Shown here: in pieces, positions 17,730-25,421 of the stretch
How positions within the stretch are numbered: position 1 is the stretch's first letter
How the letters are laid out: each line of letters opens with the position of its first letter
Translations under genes and position numbers: made by a program
Notes under the pieces: model-generated
The model's database searches: none
Told to the model about the DNA's origin: nothing
What the model saw: only the letters and a program-made list of their open reading frames with translations
DNA from: JAKVJE01 sp047722305
Lineage (GTDB): Bacteria; Actinomycetota; Actinomycetes; Actinomycetales; Microbacteriaceae
DNA length: 64,000 bases
Reading direction: 5' to 3'
Assembly (NCBI GenBank): GCA_047722305.1
Contig: JBDNYM010000002.1
Span: forward strand, 1 to 64,000

Positions 17730-18647
17730 ATGACTGTTTCAGTGGTGGTCAAGACGTTGAATCGTCCAAGATTTCTGCACTCGGCTCTCGCCGACATTGC
17801 GCGGCAAACGCACCTCCCTGATGAGGTCGTGGTTGTCAACGATGGCGGCGACCCGCAAGCGGTCCATAAAGCCGCGGAAGACTCAAACCTGTCGGTCAGG
17901 ATCATTGACCTTGCTGAGACCGGTGGAAGAGCACACGCCGCCAATGTTGGTGTAACCAATGCGAGCGGCGAGTATCTGGTCATTCATGACGATGACGACT
18001 CATGGGATCCAGAGTTCCTCGCCGTGACAACGGAATGGTTGGACACTCACCCCGATGATGAGGGGGTTGTTGTACGGACGAATATTGTTTACGATCGCCT
18101 GAATGAGGATGGTAGCCTCACTGAACTTTCGCAAGCCCCGTTTGAGAGGGACCTTCACGAAGTCACCTTAGCTGACCTGTTACGGGTGAACCGTTTCGTC
18201 CCTATCTCATTCCTCTACCGACGTGATGCACACAGAACATACGGACTGTTCGATGAGAGCCTTCCCGTTGTTGAGGATTGGGCATTCCACATGAAGCTTG
18301 CCCGCAATCGGCCCATCCCGATCATTCCCGGGCGGCCCCTGGCATCCTGGCATCAACGTTTGGACACAACCGGGGATGCGGGGAACAGCGTCGTTGTCTC
18401 TCATGAGGCCCACCGCCGTTTCGACTTATTGAAGAGGGATGCTGCACTTCGCGAGGACCCCTCTGGTGTCGGCGGTCTCCTGTATCTCACCAGGTTCTTA
18501 GACGACCGATTCCATGACATGCATGAACGATTCGACAGGCAGGGGAAACAGGTCACCGAACTGGAGTCTCAGATAGGGCGGCTCCAGAAAGAACTGACTG
18601 ACGAATCATGGCTGTCATTCATACGGAGGAAGCTGCGTCGCCGCTAA
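17730..18647 (+). CDS. Glycosyltransferase family 2, prophage cargo
   Basis: 305 residues, GT-A fold. It begins TVSVVVKTLNRPRFLHSALA, has the nucleotide-sugar segment VVVNDGGD near residue 38, and a metal-binding DDDDS motif near residue 90 (YLVIHDDDDSWDPEF). The C-terminal 40 residues form a coiled coil ending in basic residues. Codon use is clearly lower in GC than the core genes. The ATG is only 11 bp from the ATG of the divergent neighbour, and I see no good ribosome site in front of it. A 7-bp AACAACA/TGTTGTT hairpin follows the stop. As prophage cargo it could alter host surface glycans; that is inference. Confidence 0.8.
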   Translation: MTVSVVVKTLNRPRFLHSALADIARQTHLPDEVVVVNDGGDPQAVHKAAEDSNLSVRIIDLAETGGRAHAANVGVTNASGEYLVIHDDDDSWDPEFLAVTTEWLDTHPDDEGVVVRTNIVYDRLNEDGSLTELSQAPFERDLHEVTLADLLRVNRFVPISFLYRRDAHRTYGLFDESLPVVEDWAFHMKLARNRPIPIIPGRPLASWHQRLDTTGDAGNSVVVSHEAHRRFDLLKRDAALREDPSGVGGLLYLTRFLDDRFHDMHERFDRQGKQVTELESQIGRLQKELTDESWLSFIRRKLRRR

Positions 18648-18846
18648 AGCTCAACAACAGTGAGTGTTGTTCGACTTGCCCGAAACCCCGGGGCACTCCC
18701 TGAACATGTTCCCCGGTATACCAGTCTGACCACATCCCCCTGTGAGAAAGCCTGAACCATCGGGGGAAAATTGTTTTCCTGAACATCAGTCGTGTCCCCT
18801 GCCGGGGAGCTTCCCCCGATCCCGCCATCGAGGGTCGTCCCGTTCA

Positions 18847-18895
18847 GTTGGATTCCGGTACCAGAGGTCAGTGGTTCGAATCCCCTTGGGCGCAC
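18847..18895 (+). repeat. attR: attR: partial tRNA-Arg copy
   Basis: 49 bp matching attL at all but two positions, one at the edge of the anticodon loop and one in the T stem. Only the 3' half of the tRNA is present; there is no acceptor 5' strand or D arm, so it is not a functional tRNA gene. It marks the right end of the prophage. Confidence 0.85.
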
Positions 18896-19301
18896 CAAAG
18901 CGGTCTTATGCGAACATCTGGCATTTTTCGCATCACGCGGTGTCAGGCGCACATCTGTGAAGGGCGTCGGCCATCGGCCGGCGCCTTTCGCGAATATACG
19001 GTGCCGCGATTCGAGGAGCGGCCGCAGCGCAGCGAGGACTGTGGACTCCCTTGGGCGCACGAGTGGAATCAGGCTTCGCAGCAGGTGTGACGGGTTCCAT
19101 TTTTGCATTCAGCAGTACGAGCATGACACCCCTTTGGTGTGCCTCATCTCAGTTCACGACGAGCGCCCAGCGATCGTGGCATGGACCGCGGAGCCGCCAG
19201 CCTGAGCGTTAGCTGGGGAGTCCGTTTCAGACAGATACGATCCCGCCCAGAACCGGGGATTTTCGGGAGAGAACCCGATATCGATCCCTAACCTTCCCCA
19301 C
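18896..19301. other. Non-coding stretch downstream of attR with a strong terminator and a third att fragment
   Basis: No gene is convincing. A 10-bp stem at 18963-18985 (GGCGTCGGCC/GGCCGGCGCC, loop ATC, then TTT) is a strong terminator. Its position about 70 bp past attR suggests it is the original tRNA-Arg terminator. A 13-bp piece of the tRNA 3' end (CCCTTGGGCGCAC) recurs at 19048-19060, perhaps the trace of an older insertion. Confidence 0.55.
18963..18988 (+). terminator. Rho-independent terminator, probably the ancestral tRNA-Arg terminator
   Basis: A 10-bp GC-rich stem with a single G-U pair, a 3-nt loop and a TTT tail. On the uninterrupted chromosome it would have stood about 70 bp after the tRNA gene. 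Confidence 0.7.
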
Positions 19302-20264
19302 ATGCCATATCGTCATGTTCTGCGGCCGACAAGGCTTTCTCGTCTCATGCTCATCTGCATGACGACGCTCGCGGTCCTCGCCGTGGTTCTGGCCGTATGG
19401 TGGTTGGTCGCGACAACCACGAAACAGACCGCGGCTATCTCCATCGAGACTGCAACCACAACATCGGCATCCGCGACAAACCCTTCTGCTTCAGCCGCGT
19501 CGGCGTCAGCTTCCGCTGCGGCTACCGCAAAGCATCAGTCGCAGAAAAAGCTGGAGGCACGGCTCGCCACGTTCAGTCAGTCGTATTCGAATGCGGGAAT
19601 ATCGCTTTACGAAGAGTCCACCGGAGCGACCGCCACACTGAACAGCTCGAGTTCGATCACCTCGGCAAGCCTGTACAAGTTGTATGTTGCCTACGGCATT
19701 TTGAAGCGGGTGGATGCGGGCACCATACGTCTGAGCGACACGCTCAGCTCAACTGGTGGCACGTATGCCGCCTGCATGCGGCAGATGATTATCGTCTCCT
19801 CAGACACCTGCGGAGTCGCGCTCGGACACTCCATCGGGTGGGTCGAACTCGATACTGAGCTTGCCGGCATTGGCATCACTCACACCAATTTGAACAATGC
19901 GAATGCGAGTGGCGAGATCACCGGCTCCCAGAAAACCACGTCGAACGACGTCATGCTGCTCTTGCAAAAACTTGAGGCGGGAACGCTGCTCAGTACCTCG
20001 AGCACCAGTTATTTCGAAGGACTGCTCGCCGACCAGACCCTCGACTACGCACTCCCCACCGGGCTCGACACCCGCCTCAGCTTTGCTCATAAGACCGGCG
20101 TGCTGAGCGACGTCTCACACGACGCCGGTATTCTGAGCTATCAGGGGCACCGTGTCATCGTCGTGATGATGACATCAGGCTGGACAGATGCATATAGCCA
20201 GTCGATCCCTGGGTTTACCGCCTTTGGCAAACTGATCAGCACCTACATGCTCGACAACAACTGA
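19302..20264 (+). CDS. Membrane-anchored serine hydrolase with class A beta-lactamase fold
   Basis: 320 residues. A single N-terminal helix (about residues 16-40) is followed by a Ser/Ala/Thr-rich spacer (45-80) and a beta-lactamase2 domain. Three signature motifs are present in order: SxxK as SASLYKLY near residue 123, an SDN-like SSDTCG near residue 168, and HKTG near residue 264. The glutamate-containing omega-loop motif of true beta-lactamases is not obvious, so it may be a D,D-peptidase-like or inactive relative. The third SDN residue is Thr rather than Asn. GC is clearly lower than the chromosome, consistent with transfer. The start is weakly supported. Confidence 0.75.
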   Translation: MPYRHVLRPTRLSRLMLICMTTLAVLAVVLAVWWLVATTTKQTAAISIETATTTSASATNPSASAASASASAAATAKHQSQKKLEARLATFSQSYSNAGISLYEESTGATATLNSSSSITSASLYKLYVAYGILKRVDAGTIRLSDTLSSTGGTYAACMRQMIIVSSDTCGVALGHSIGWVELDTELAGIGITHTNLNNANASGEITGSQKTTSNDVMLLLQKLEAGTLLSTSSTSYFEGLLADQTLDYALPTGLDTRLSFAHKTGVLSDVSHDAGILSYQGHRVIVVMMTSGWTDAYSQSIPGFTAFGKLISTYMLDNN

Positions 20265-20372
20265 CAACAGCTGAGCCGACGGTCAGAAAACATCCATCTC
20301 CTGACGAAGCTTTGTTCTTCGGGCAATCGAAATGTCCCCGGGGAGTTGGAGCGGGAAGTTGGAGAATAACGC

Positions 20373-20650
20373 ATGAAACGCAACATCGCCCGTATCGGGA
20401 TCGTCGGCACCGGACACGTCGCCCACACGCGGCCAGCGCGATTATTCGATAGGGCATCGTCGATGAACTGCTGCTGTGCAACACCATTGCCGCCAAGGTA
20501 AGAGTCGAAGCCCTCGACCTGCACGACGCGCCCCCCTCTGTTCGCCCCCATCCGGGACGCATGACCGACTGCGGCGACCATCATGAGGAACTCGTCGGCT
20601 GCGACCGCAGCATCAACTCTGTGGGCTACGTGAAACTTGCCGCCGGGTGA
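20373..20650 (+). pseudogene. Frameshifted N-terminal fragment of a lactate-dehydrogenase-family gene
   Basis: It opens with a good ribosome site and MKRNIARIGIVGTGHV, the dinucleotide-binding loop of L-lactate/L-2-hydroxyisocaproate dehydrogenases. After a frame change near 20425 the match continues as IVDELLLCNTIAAKVR, LDLHDA and INSVGYVKLAAG, then stops. The catalytic Arg, Asp and His regions are missing. An intact relative lies at 31453-32472 and shares this order of motifs (GIVGMGHVG, SVDELFLAD, FDLFD, INAAGHVKM). Confidence 0.8.
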
Positions 20651-21070
20651 ATTTCCTGATCTCGTACAGGAATTGCAGGCGGCCGCTCGACAGTGCAGGT
20701 GATGCTGTCGTGGGTATCCTGCACGCCCGCCGGCCGGAACCCATGGCTTTCAAGACGAGCATCCCGTCCTCCGGCATGTTCCCGAAGGCGCTCAGAGTCT
20801 CACCGATCGATGGCCCCCCGTCACCGGCCCGCTCCCTCGACCTCGGTGAAGCGGCTGAGAGCAGTTCATCCATGCATACCAGCCATCCGAGGTCAGAGAC
20901 GGGATCACTCGTGCGACTACAGGACATGTCCGCCGTCTGGCCGCCATACTCAGGACATTCGGAGGAGTTTGACCATACTCAGGACACAGGACGCCTGAGT
21001 ATGGACGGATGTCCTGAGTTCTGCAGGTCTGCGAGGCAGTTGAGCGAGTCTGCGTTCGGCGCCCCACATC
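20651..21070. other. Non-coding accessory debris with short repeats
   Basis: No recognisable coding sequence on either strand. A 14-bp motif CCATACTCAGGACA occurs at 20944-20957 and 20973-20986, with inverted partial copies at 20994-21004 and 21010-21018. The arrangement resembles the leftovers of insertion-sequence ends or a cluster of operator sites. Confidence 0.5.
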
Positions 21071-21074
21071 ATAT

Positions 21075-21089
21075 TGATAGCGGTTATCA
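21075..21089 (+). promoter_or_regulatory. Zur-box-like palindrome
   Basis: TGATAGCGGTTATCA has 5-bp arms TGATA/TATCA and closely resembles actinobacterial Zur (zinc uptake regulator) operators. It lies about 40-55 bp before the CobW-like gene, whose bacterial relatives are often zinc-repressed. Binding by Zur is inferred from the motif and the neighbour. Confidence 0.6.
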
Positions 21090-21130
21090 TCTATCTCCAT
21101 GGGCATCGGACGAAGCTTCGCCCGGGCGGG

Positions 21131-22222
21131 ATGGTGGTCCCCATGTCGGCGACCGTGGACGTTCTGGCCGTGATCGGCACCTGCACCGAGCACCGGCGCG
21201 GCTACGCCGAGCGACTCGCGCAGGACACCGGCTGCATGCTGCTGTCCGCCGGGCGGATCGCGGCCGGCGTCGACCCGCTGGACGACGCCGTCTCGCTGGC
21301 GCCCTGGGGCTGGCACGACGGCGGCACCATCGTGGAGCTGCCCGCCGCCATCCCGGTGCAGGATGCGGTGGCGGCCTTCGCCGGCAGCCCCCAAACCCGG
21401 CTGCGCGGACTCGTCTGCGTGGTCGACGCGGCCGGCCTGCTCGACGCCCTGCACGAGGACGGCTACGTGGCCTACCCCGCGTGGGGACGCCGCGGGCGGC
21501 TGCTCGAGTACACGGCTCGCGCCACCGTCACCGCCACCCAGATCGAGCACGCCTCCGCGGTGCGCGTGGTCAATTGGCGCCCGCTGCCCCGGGTGCAGCT
21601 GCGGGCCGTGCTCGATCTGGTCCGGGCGCTGAGCCCATGCGCCCGCATCCGACTGCAGCACCGCGGCACGCGGCCGCCGACACTCGGCACTCCCTACTCC
21701 CTCGACCAGCTGCGGCCCGGCTGGGCACGCCTGCTGCAGCGAGGCGCGAGCCTTGGCAGCATCACCTCCGTCACCGTTTCCGGCGACGGGTCCGGCACGT
21801 CCTCCAGCGGGTCCGTCACCGGCCCCGCCGCCGCCTCCGCGGTCGACACCTGGCGCTACGAGCAGATCCGACCGCTGCATCCCGCGCGCCTCCGCGCCGT
21901 GCTCGACGAGCAGATCGAGTCGGGACGGCTGGGCGCGGTGCTGCGCTCATCCGGCATCTGTCATCTGGCCACGCGTCCGGCGATCGCCGCCCGGTGGGAT
22001 CAGACCGGGAGCCGGTTCTCGCTCTCCCCGCTCGCCGACGACGCGCACGCAGCCGAGCTGCCCGTGCCCGGCACGCCCGGGCAGGATCTGGTGTTCTTCG
22101 GGCTCGGCCTCGATCGCACGGGGCTGGCCGCGGCCCTCGACGCCGCCGCGCTCGCCGACGCCGAACTCATCGCCGGCCCCGCGGCCTGGCATGGCTTCGA
22201 GGACCCGTTCCCCGCCTGGTGA
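21131..22222 (+). CDS. CobW C-terminal-domain protein without a P-loop, possible zinc-stress metallochaperone relative
   Basis: About 363 residues. The C-terminal half matches the CobW C-terminal domain: WRYEQIRPLHPARLRAVLDE, then LGAVLRSSGICHLATRP and a tryptophan before QTGSRFSLSPL. CobW/ZNG1-like proteins are GTPases that deliver metal, often under Zur control, and a Zur-like box lies just upstream. Here the N-terminus (VLAVIGTCTEHRRGYAERLA) sits where the Walker A loop should be but lacks GxxGxGK(S/T). LRGLVCVVDAAGLLDAL resembles the CobW segment after the GTPase core. GTP binding is therefore doubtful. The start could also be ATG 21143. A Ser/Gly-rich linker lies near residue 215. Confidence 0.65.
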   Translation: MVVPMSATVDVLAVIGTCTEHRRGYAERLAQDTGCMLLSAGRIAAGVDPLDDAVSLAPWGWHDGGTIVELPAAIPVQDAVAAFAGSPQTRLRGLVCVVDAAGLLDALHEDGYVAYPAWGRRGRLLEYTARATVTATQIEHASAVRVVNWRPLPRVQLRAVLDLVRALSPCARIRLQHRGTRPPTLGTPYSLDQLRPGWARLLQRGASLGSITSVTVSGDGSGTSSSGSVTGPAAASAVDTWRYEQIRPLHPARLRAVLDEQIESGRLGAVLRSSGICHLATRPAIAARWDQTGSRFSLSPLADDAHAAELPVPGTPGQDLVFFGLGLDRTGLAAALDAAALADAELIAGPAAWHGFEDPFPAW

Positions 22223-22235
22223 CGTCCCGCCCGCG

Positions 22236-22241
22236 TACAAT
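22236..22241 (+). promoter_or_regulatory. Candidate -10 box of the thiM riboswitch transcript
   Basis: TACAAT lies about 25 bp before the conserved start of the TPP aptamer, a suitable place for the transcription start. I do not see a good -35 element. Confidence 0.4.
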
Positions 22242-22263
22242 AGCCACCAAATCGAACATCGAC

Positions 22264-22361
22264 ATGGGTGCCTGTCCGCCGACGCGGACCAAATGCGGCA
22301 ACGCCGCAGGGCTGAGATCACACCATCGAACTTGACCTGGGCAATGCCAGCGGAAGAAGGG
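22264..22361 (+). promoter_or_regulatory. TPP riboswitch (THI element) controlling thiM-thiE
   Basis: The aptamer landmarks are in order: GGGTGCC at the 5' side, a variable stem, GGCTGAGATCA (the pyrimidine-sensing CUGAGA), GACCTGG, GCAATGCCAGCG, and GAAGAAGGGA at the 3' side. The 3' strand contains the Shine-Dalgarno sequence GAAGG for ATG 22368. Thiamine pyrophosphate binding would therefore most simply block translation initiation. Confidence 0.95.
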
Positions 22362-22367
22362 ATGAGT

Positions 22368-23210
22368 ATGAGCGACACGAGCGCGACCACGGGCCTGCGG
22401 ACGCAGATCGCCGCGGCCGTCGAGGCGGCGCGGACGAAGACCCCGATGACCCCCTCGATCACCAACACCGTGACCATCAACTTCGTGGCCAACGCGCAGC
22501 TGGCGGTGGGCGGGTCGGCGGCCATGGTGTACCTGCCCGACGAGGGCGAGGTGATGGCGCAGGCCGGCAGCGCGCTCTACGTCAATGTGGGCACCCTGAT
22601 GCCGGTGTACGCCGAGCTGCTGCCACGCACGGTCCGCGCTCTGCGCGACCACGGCACCCCCTGGGTGCTCGACCCGGTGGCCATCGGGGTGGGCGGGCTG
22701 CGCACCGAGCTGCTGCGCCAGTTCCGGGAGTTCCGTCCCACGGTCATCCGTGGCAACGCGTCGGAGATCATCGCCCTGGCGGCCCTGTGGGGACTGTCGA
22801 CGCGCGGGTCCGAGCGGGTGCGCGGCGTCGACTCCATCGACACCCTGGATGCGGCGCGGGATGCGGCGGTCGCCCTGGCTCGCTGGACGCGCGGGGCGGT
22901 GGCCGTCTCCGGGGTCGTCGATCTGGTGACCGACGGAGCCCTGGTCGCCCACTCGTCGGGCGGTTCGCCGCTGATGACCCGGATCACCGGCGCCGGCTGC
23001 TCGCTGGGCGGCGTGGCCGCCGTGTACGCCGCGGTGTCGTCCCCGTTCACGGCGGCCCTGACCGCCACCGCGATCTACAACCTGGCCGGCGCCCGCGCCG
23101 GGCAGACCGTCGATGCCCCCGCCAGTTTCCAGGTCGCGTTCCTGGACGAGCTGTACCGGGCCGACGCCGCCGGCGTCGCCGCCAACCCACTCGAGGTCGA
23201 GGAGGCCTGA
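22368..23210 (+). CDS. thiM: Hydroxyethylthiazole kinase
   Basis: ThiM phosphorylates 4-methyl-5-(2-hydroxyethyl)thiazole for thiamine salvage. The 280-residue protein has the ribokinase-like fold. Motifs are PSITNTVTINFVANAQLAVG near residue 30, WVLDPVAIGVGGLRTELLR near 100, the ATP-binding region IRGNASEIIAL near 125, and the anion-hole and catalytic segment ITGAGCSLGGVAA near 210. I chose ATG 22368 over 22362 because it is properly spaced from GAAGG in the riboswitch. thiE begins 1 bp after the stop. Both genes are governed by the TPP element. Confidence 0.95.
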   Translation: MSDTSATTGLRTQIAAAVEAARTKTPMTPSITNTVTINFVANAQLAVGGSAAMVYLPDEGEVMAQAGSALYVNVGTLMPVYAELLPRTVRALRDHGTPWVLDPVAIGVGGLRTELLRQFREFRPTVIRGNASEIIALAALWGLSTRGSERVRGVDSIDTLDAARDAAVALARWTRGAVAVSGVVDLVTDGALVAHSSGGSPLMTRITGAGCSLGGVAAVYAAVSSPFTAALTATAIYNLAGARAGQTVDAPASFQVAFLDELYRADAAGVAANPLEVEEA

Positions 23211-23211
23211 C

Positions 23212-23928
23212 ATGAGCATCCGCACCAATCTGGACATCTCCGCCTACCTGGTGATCGGCCCCGAGAACACGAACGGCCGCCCGATCGGCGACATCGTGCG
23301 GGCGGCGGTCGCCGCCGGGTTCACCTGCGTGCAGGTGCGCTCAAAGGTGGCCGGCGGCCGCGAGCTCATCGACGCCACCGCCGAGGCGGCCGACGCGATC
23401 GCCGAGGCTGGGGGCACCGGCCGGGTGGCGCTGCTGGTGGACGACCGGCTGGACGTGGTGCTCGCCGCCCGCCGCCGCGGCATCACCGTGGACGGCGTGC
23501 ACGTGGGGCAGTCCGACATCCCGGCCGACGTGTGCCGCGCCGAGCTGGGAGAGGACGCGGTGGTCGGGCTCTCCGCCCGCACCCACGAGCTGCTCGACTA
23601 CATCACCACCGTCGACGTGACCGGGGTGGACTACTTCGGCATCGGCCCCCTGCACCGCACTGCGACCAAGCCCGACTGCGGCATCGATGTCGACGGCACG
23701 CTCGTCACCCGCTCGCTGGAGACCATCGACCGGGTCGCCGGGGCCAGCACGCTGCCAGTGGTCGTGGGCGGCGGGGTGAAGGCTGCGGACCTGCCGGGCC
23801 TGGCGCGCACCCGTGCGGCCGGGTTCTTCGTGGTGTCGGCCGTGTGCGCGGCCCCCGACCCCGAGGCCGCCGCCCGGGAGCTCGTCGACGCCTGGCGGAA
23901 CGGAGTGGCCGCACGCATTCCTGAGTAG
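23212..23928 (+). CDS. thiE: Thiamine-phosphate synthase
   Basis: ThiE joins HMP pyrophosphate and thiazole phosphate to thiamine monophosphate. It is a 238-residue TIM barrel. CVQVRSKVAGGREL near residue 35 binds substrate. LLVDDRLDVVLAARRRGITV leads to the GVHVGQSDIP motif near residue 90. FGIGPLHRTATKPD near 140 and VVVGGGVKAADLP near 182 form the phosphate and pyrophosphate sites. Coupled 1 bp after thiM, it combines the salvaged thiazole with HMP-PP, for which thiD sits in a second TPP-controlled operon at 53 kb. Confidence 0.95.
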   Translation: MSIRTNLDISAYLVIGPENTNGRPIGDIVRAAVAAGFTCVQVRSKVAGGRELIDATAEAADAIAEAGGTGRVALLVDDRLDVVLAARRRGITVDGVHVGQSDIPADVCRAELGEDAVVGLSARTHELLDYITTVDVTGVDYFGIGPLHRTATKPDCGIDVDGTLVTRSLETIDRVAGASTLPVVVGGGVKAADLPGLARTRAAGFFVVSAVCAAPDPEAAARELVDAWRNGVAARIPE

Positions 23929-24009
23929 GATCTTTGAATCGGCCATGCGCTGCCGAGCGCACCCCCTGCGGGAACCGGCCGAGACCTCGGGTCAATCCCT
24001 CAGGAGTCG

Positions 24010-25401
24010 ATGATGACCACACATGACGCCGTCCTGCTACTGACGGTGCTGGGCGGAGTGCTGCTGCTGATCGCGCTCATCGCCTGGAAACCCCGCATGC
24101 ACCCCTTCCTGGCGCTGCTGACCGTCACGATCATCGTGGGCCTGGTCGCCGGACTGAGCGTCGACAAGCTCGGCGAATCCATCGCCGACGGCGCCGGCGG
24201 CACCTTCGGCGACGTGGGCCTGGTGGTGGCACTCGGCGCCATGCTCGGCCGGCTGCTCGCCGAATCCGGCGCCACCGACCGCATCTCGCGGGTCGTCGTC
24301 GGCAACCACACCGGCATGGCCATCCCCTGGCTGGTCGCGCTGGCCGCCTTCGTCATCGGCATCCCCATGTTCTTCGAGGTGGGGCTGGTCATCCTGCTGC
24401 CCTTCATCTTCTCCATCGCCCAGCGCCTGCGGCGGGCCGGCCGGCTGCGCGGCTCCGCGTTCGCCTGGGTGATCGTCCCCGCCATCGCCGCCCTGGCCAC
24501 CATGCACGGCATGGTGCCGCCGCACCCCGGCCCCCTCACCGCCATCGCCACCCTGAAGGCGAACCTCGGGTTGAGCATGGTCTACGGGCTCATCGCCGCC
24601 GTGCCCGCCATCATCCTGGCCGGCCCGGTGTATGCGCGGTTCATCGCGCCCCGGCTCGACATCCAACCCGACCAGGCGCTGATCGACGAATTCACCACCA
24701 AAGACGAGGACGCCGACCACCGACCGCCGGTGCCGCTGTTCACCGCGTTCCTGTGCGCCCTGTCGCCCGTGCTGCTCATGCTGCTGCGCACCATCGCCGA
24801 GCTGGCCCTGCCGAAGGGGTCATCCCTGGTGGCCGTCGCGTCGTTCCTGGGCGACCCCACCATCGCCATGCTGGTGGGCGTGCTGCTCGCCGTGCTGCTG
24901 CTCGGCGTGGGCCGCGGCACCCGGGCGGCCGAGGTGCGCAGCCAGCTGGGCGCCTCGCTGAAACCCGTCGCCGGCATCCTCATGATCATCGCCGCCGGCG
25001 GCGCCTTCAAGCAGGTGCTCGTGGATGCCCAGGTCGGCACCGCCATCCTGCACCTCGTCACCGGCTGGTCGGTGTCGCCGCTGCTGCTCGGCTGGGTGGT
25101 CGCCGCCCTGCTGTCGGTGTCCACCGGGTCCGCCACCGTGGGCATCGTGGGCGCCTCCGGGCTGCTCGCACCCGTGCTCGCCGGCGACCCCGACATCAAC
25201 GGCGCCCTGCTGGTGGTGGCGATCGGGTCGGGCTCGATCTTCTTCAACTACGCCAACCATGCCGGCTTCTGGCTCGTCAAGGAGTCATTCGGCATGAGCA
25301 TGGGACAGACGTTCAAAACCATCACCATGGTGCAGACCATCGTCGGCGTGGTCGGCCTCGCGGCCGTCATGGTGATGGGGATGTTCCCGCTGCCGGCATA
25401 G
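24010..25401 (+). CDS. GntP-family permease
   Basis: 463 residues with about 12-14 predicted helices, a member of the gluconate:H+ symporter (GntP) family in the ion transporter superfamily. The family landmarks GIPMFFEVGLVILLPFIFSI near residue 115 and TMHGMVPPHPGPLTAI near residue 162 are present. SVSTGSATVGIVGASGLLAP is near residue 370. Substrates of the family are gluconate and related sugar acids; specificity is not readable. AGGAG at 24002-24006 fits ATG 24013 at least as well as ATG 24010. It stands 81 bp after thiE with no kinase partner. Confidence 0.88.
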   Translation: MMTTHDAVLLLTVLGGVLLLIALIAWKPRMHPFLALLTVTIIVGLVAGLSVDKLGESIADGAGGTFGDVGLVVALGAMLGRLLAESGATDRISRVVVGNHTGMAIPWLVALAAFVIGIPMFFEVGLVILLPFIFSIAQRLRRAGRLRGSAFAWVIVPAIAALATMHGMVPPHPGPLTAIATLKANLGLSMVYGLIAAVPAIILAGPVYARFIAPRLDIQPDQALIDEFTTKDEDADHRPPVPLFTAFLCALSPVLLMLLRTIAELALPKGSSLVAVASFLGDPTIAMLVGVLLAVLLLGVGRGTRAAEVRSQLGASLKPVAGILMIIAAGGAFKQVLVDAQVGTAILHLVTGWSVSPLLLGWVVAALLSVSTGSATVGIVGASGLLAPVLAGDPDINGALLVVAIGSGSIFFNYANHAGFWLVKESFGMSMGQTFKTITMVQTIVGVVGLAAVMVMGMFPLPA

Positions 25402-25421
25402 CTCGCCGAGCCCGGCCCGGG

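Larger units (their letters stand above)
11894..18895. mobile_element. Degenerate prophage integrated in tRNA-Arg(CCG), about 7.0 kb
   Basis: It is bounded by 49-bp att repeats derived from the tRNA. The contents are umuC debris with an IS481-family insertion, a coiled-coil protein, two small membrane proteins, a 48-codon ORF, a GH25 endolysin, a papain/C39-like protein and a glycosyltransferase. Several genes are less G+C-rich than the flanking chromosome. No integrase, repressor, terminase, capsid or tail gene is visible, so the element is defective. It keeps mainly a lysis module and cargo. Confidence 0.75.

Noticed and set aside
18847..18895. A second tRNA-Arg gene
   Set aside because: Only the 3' half is present; no 5' acceptor strand or D arm precedes it, so it is an att site.
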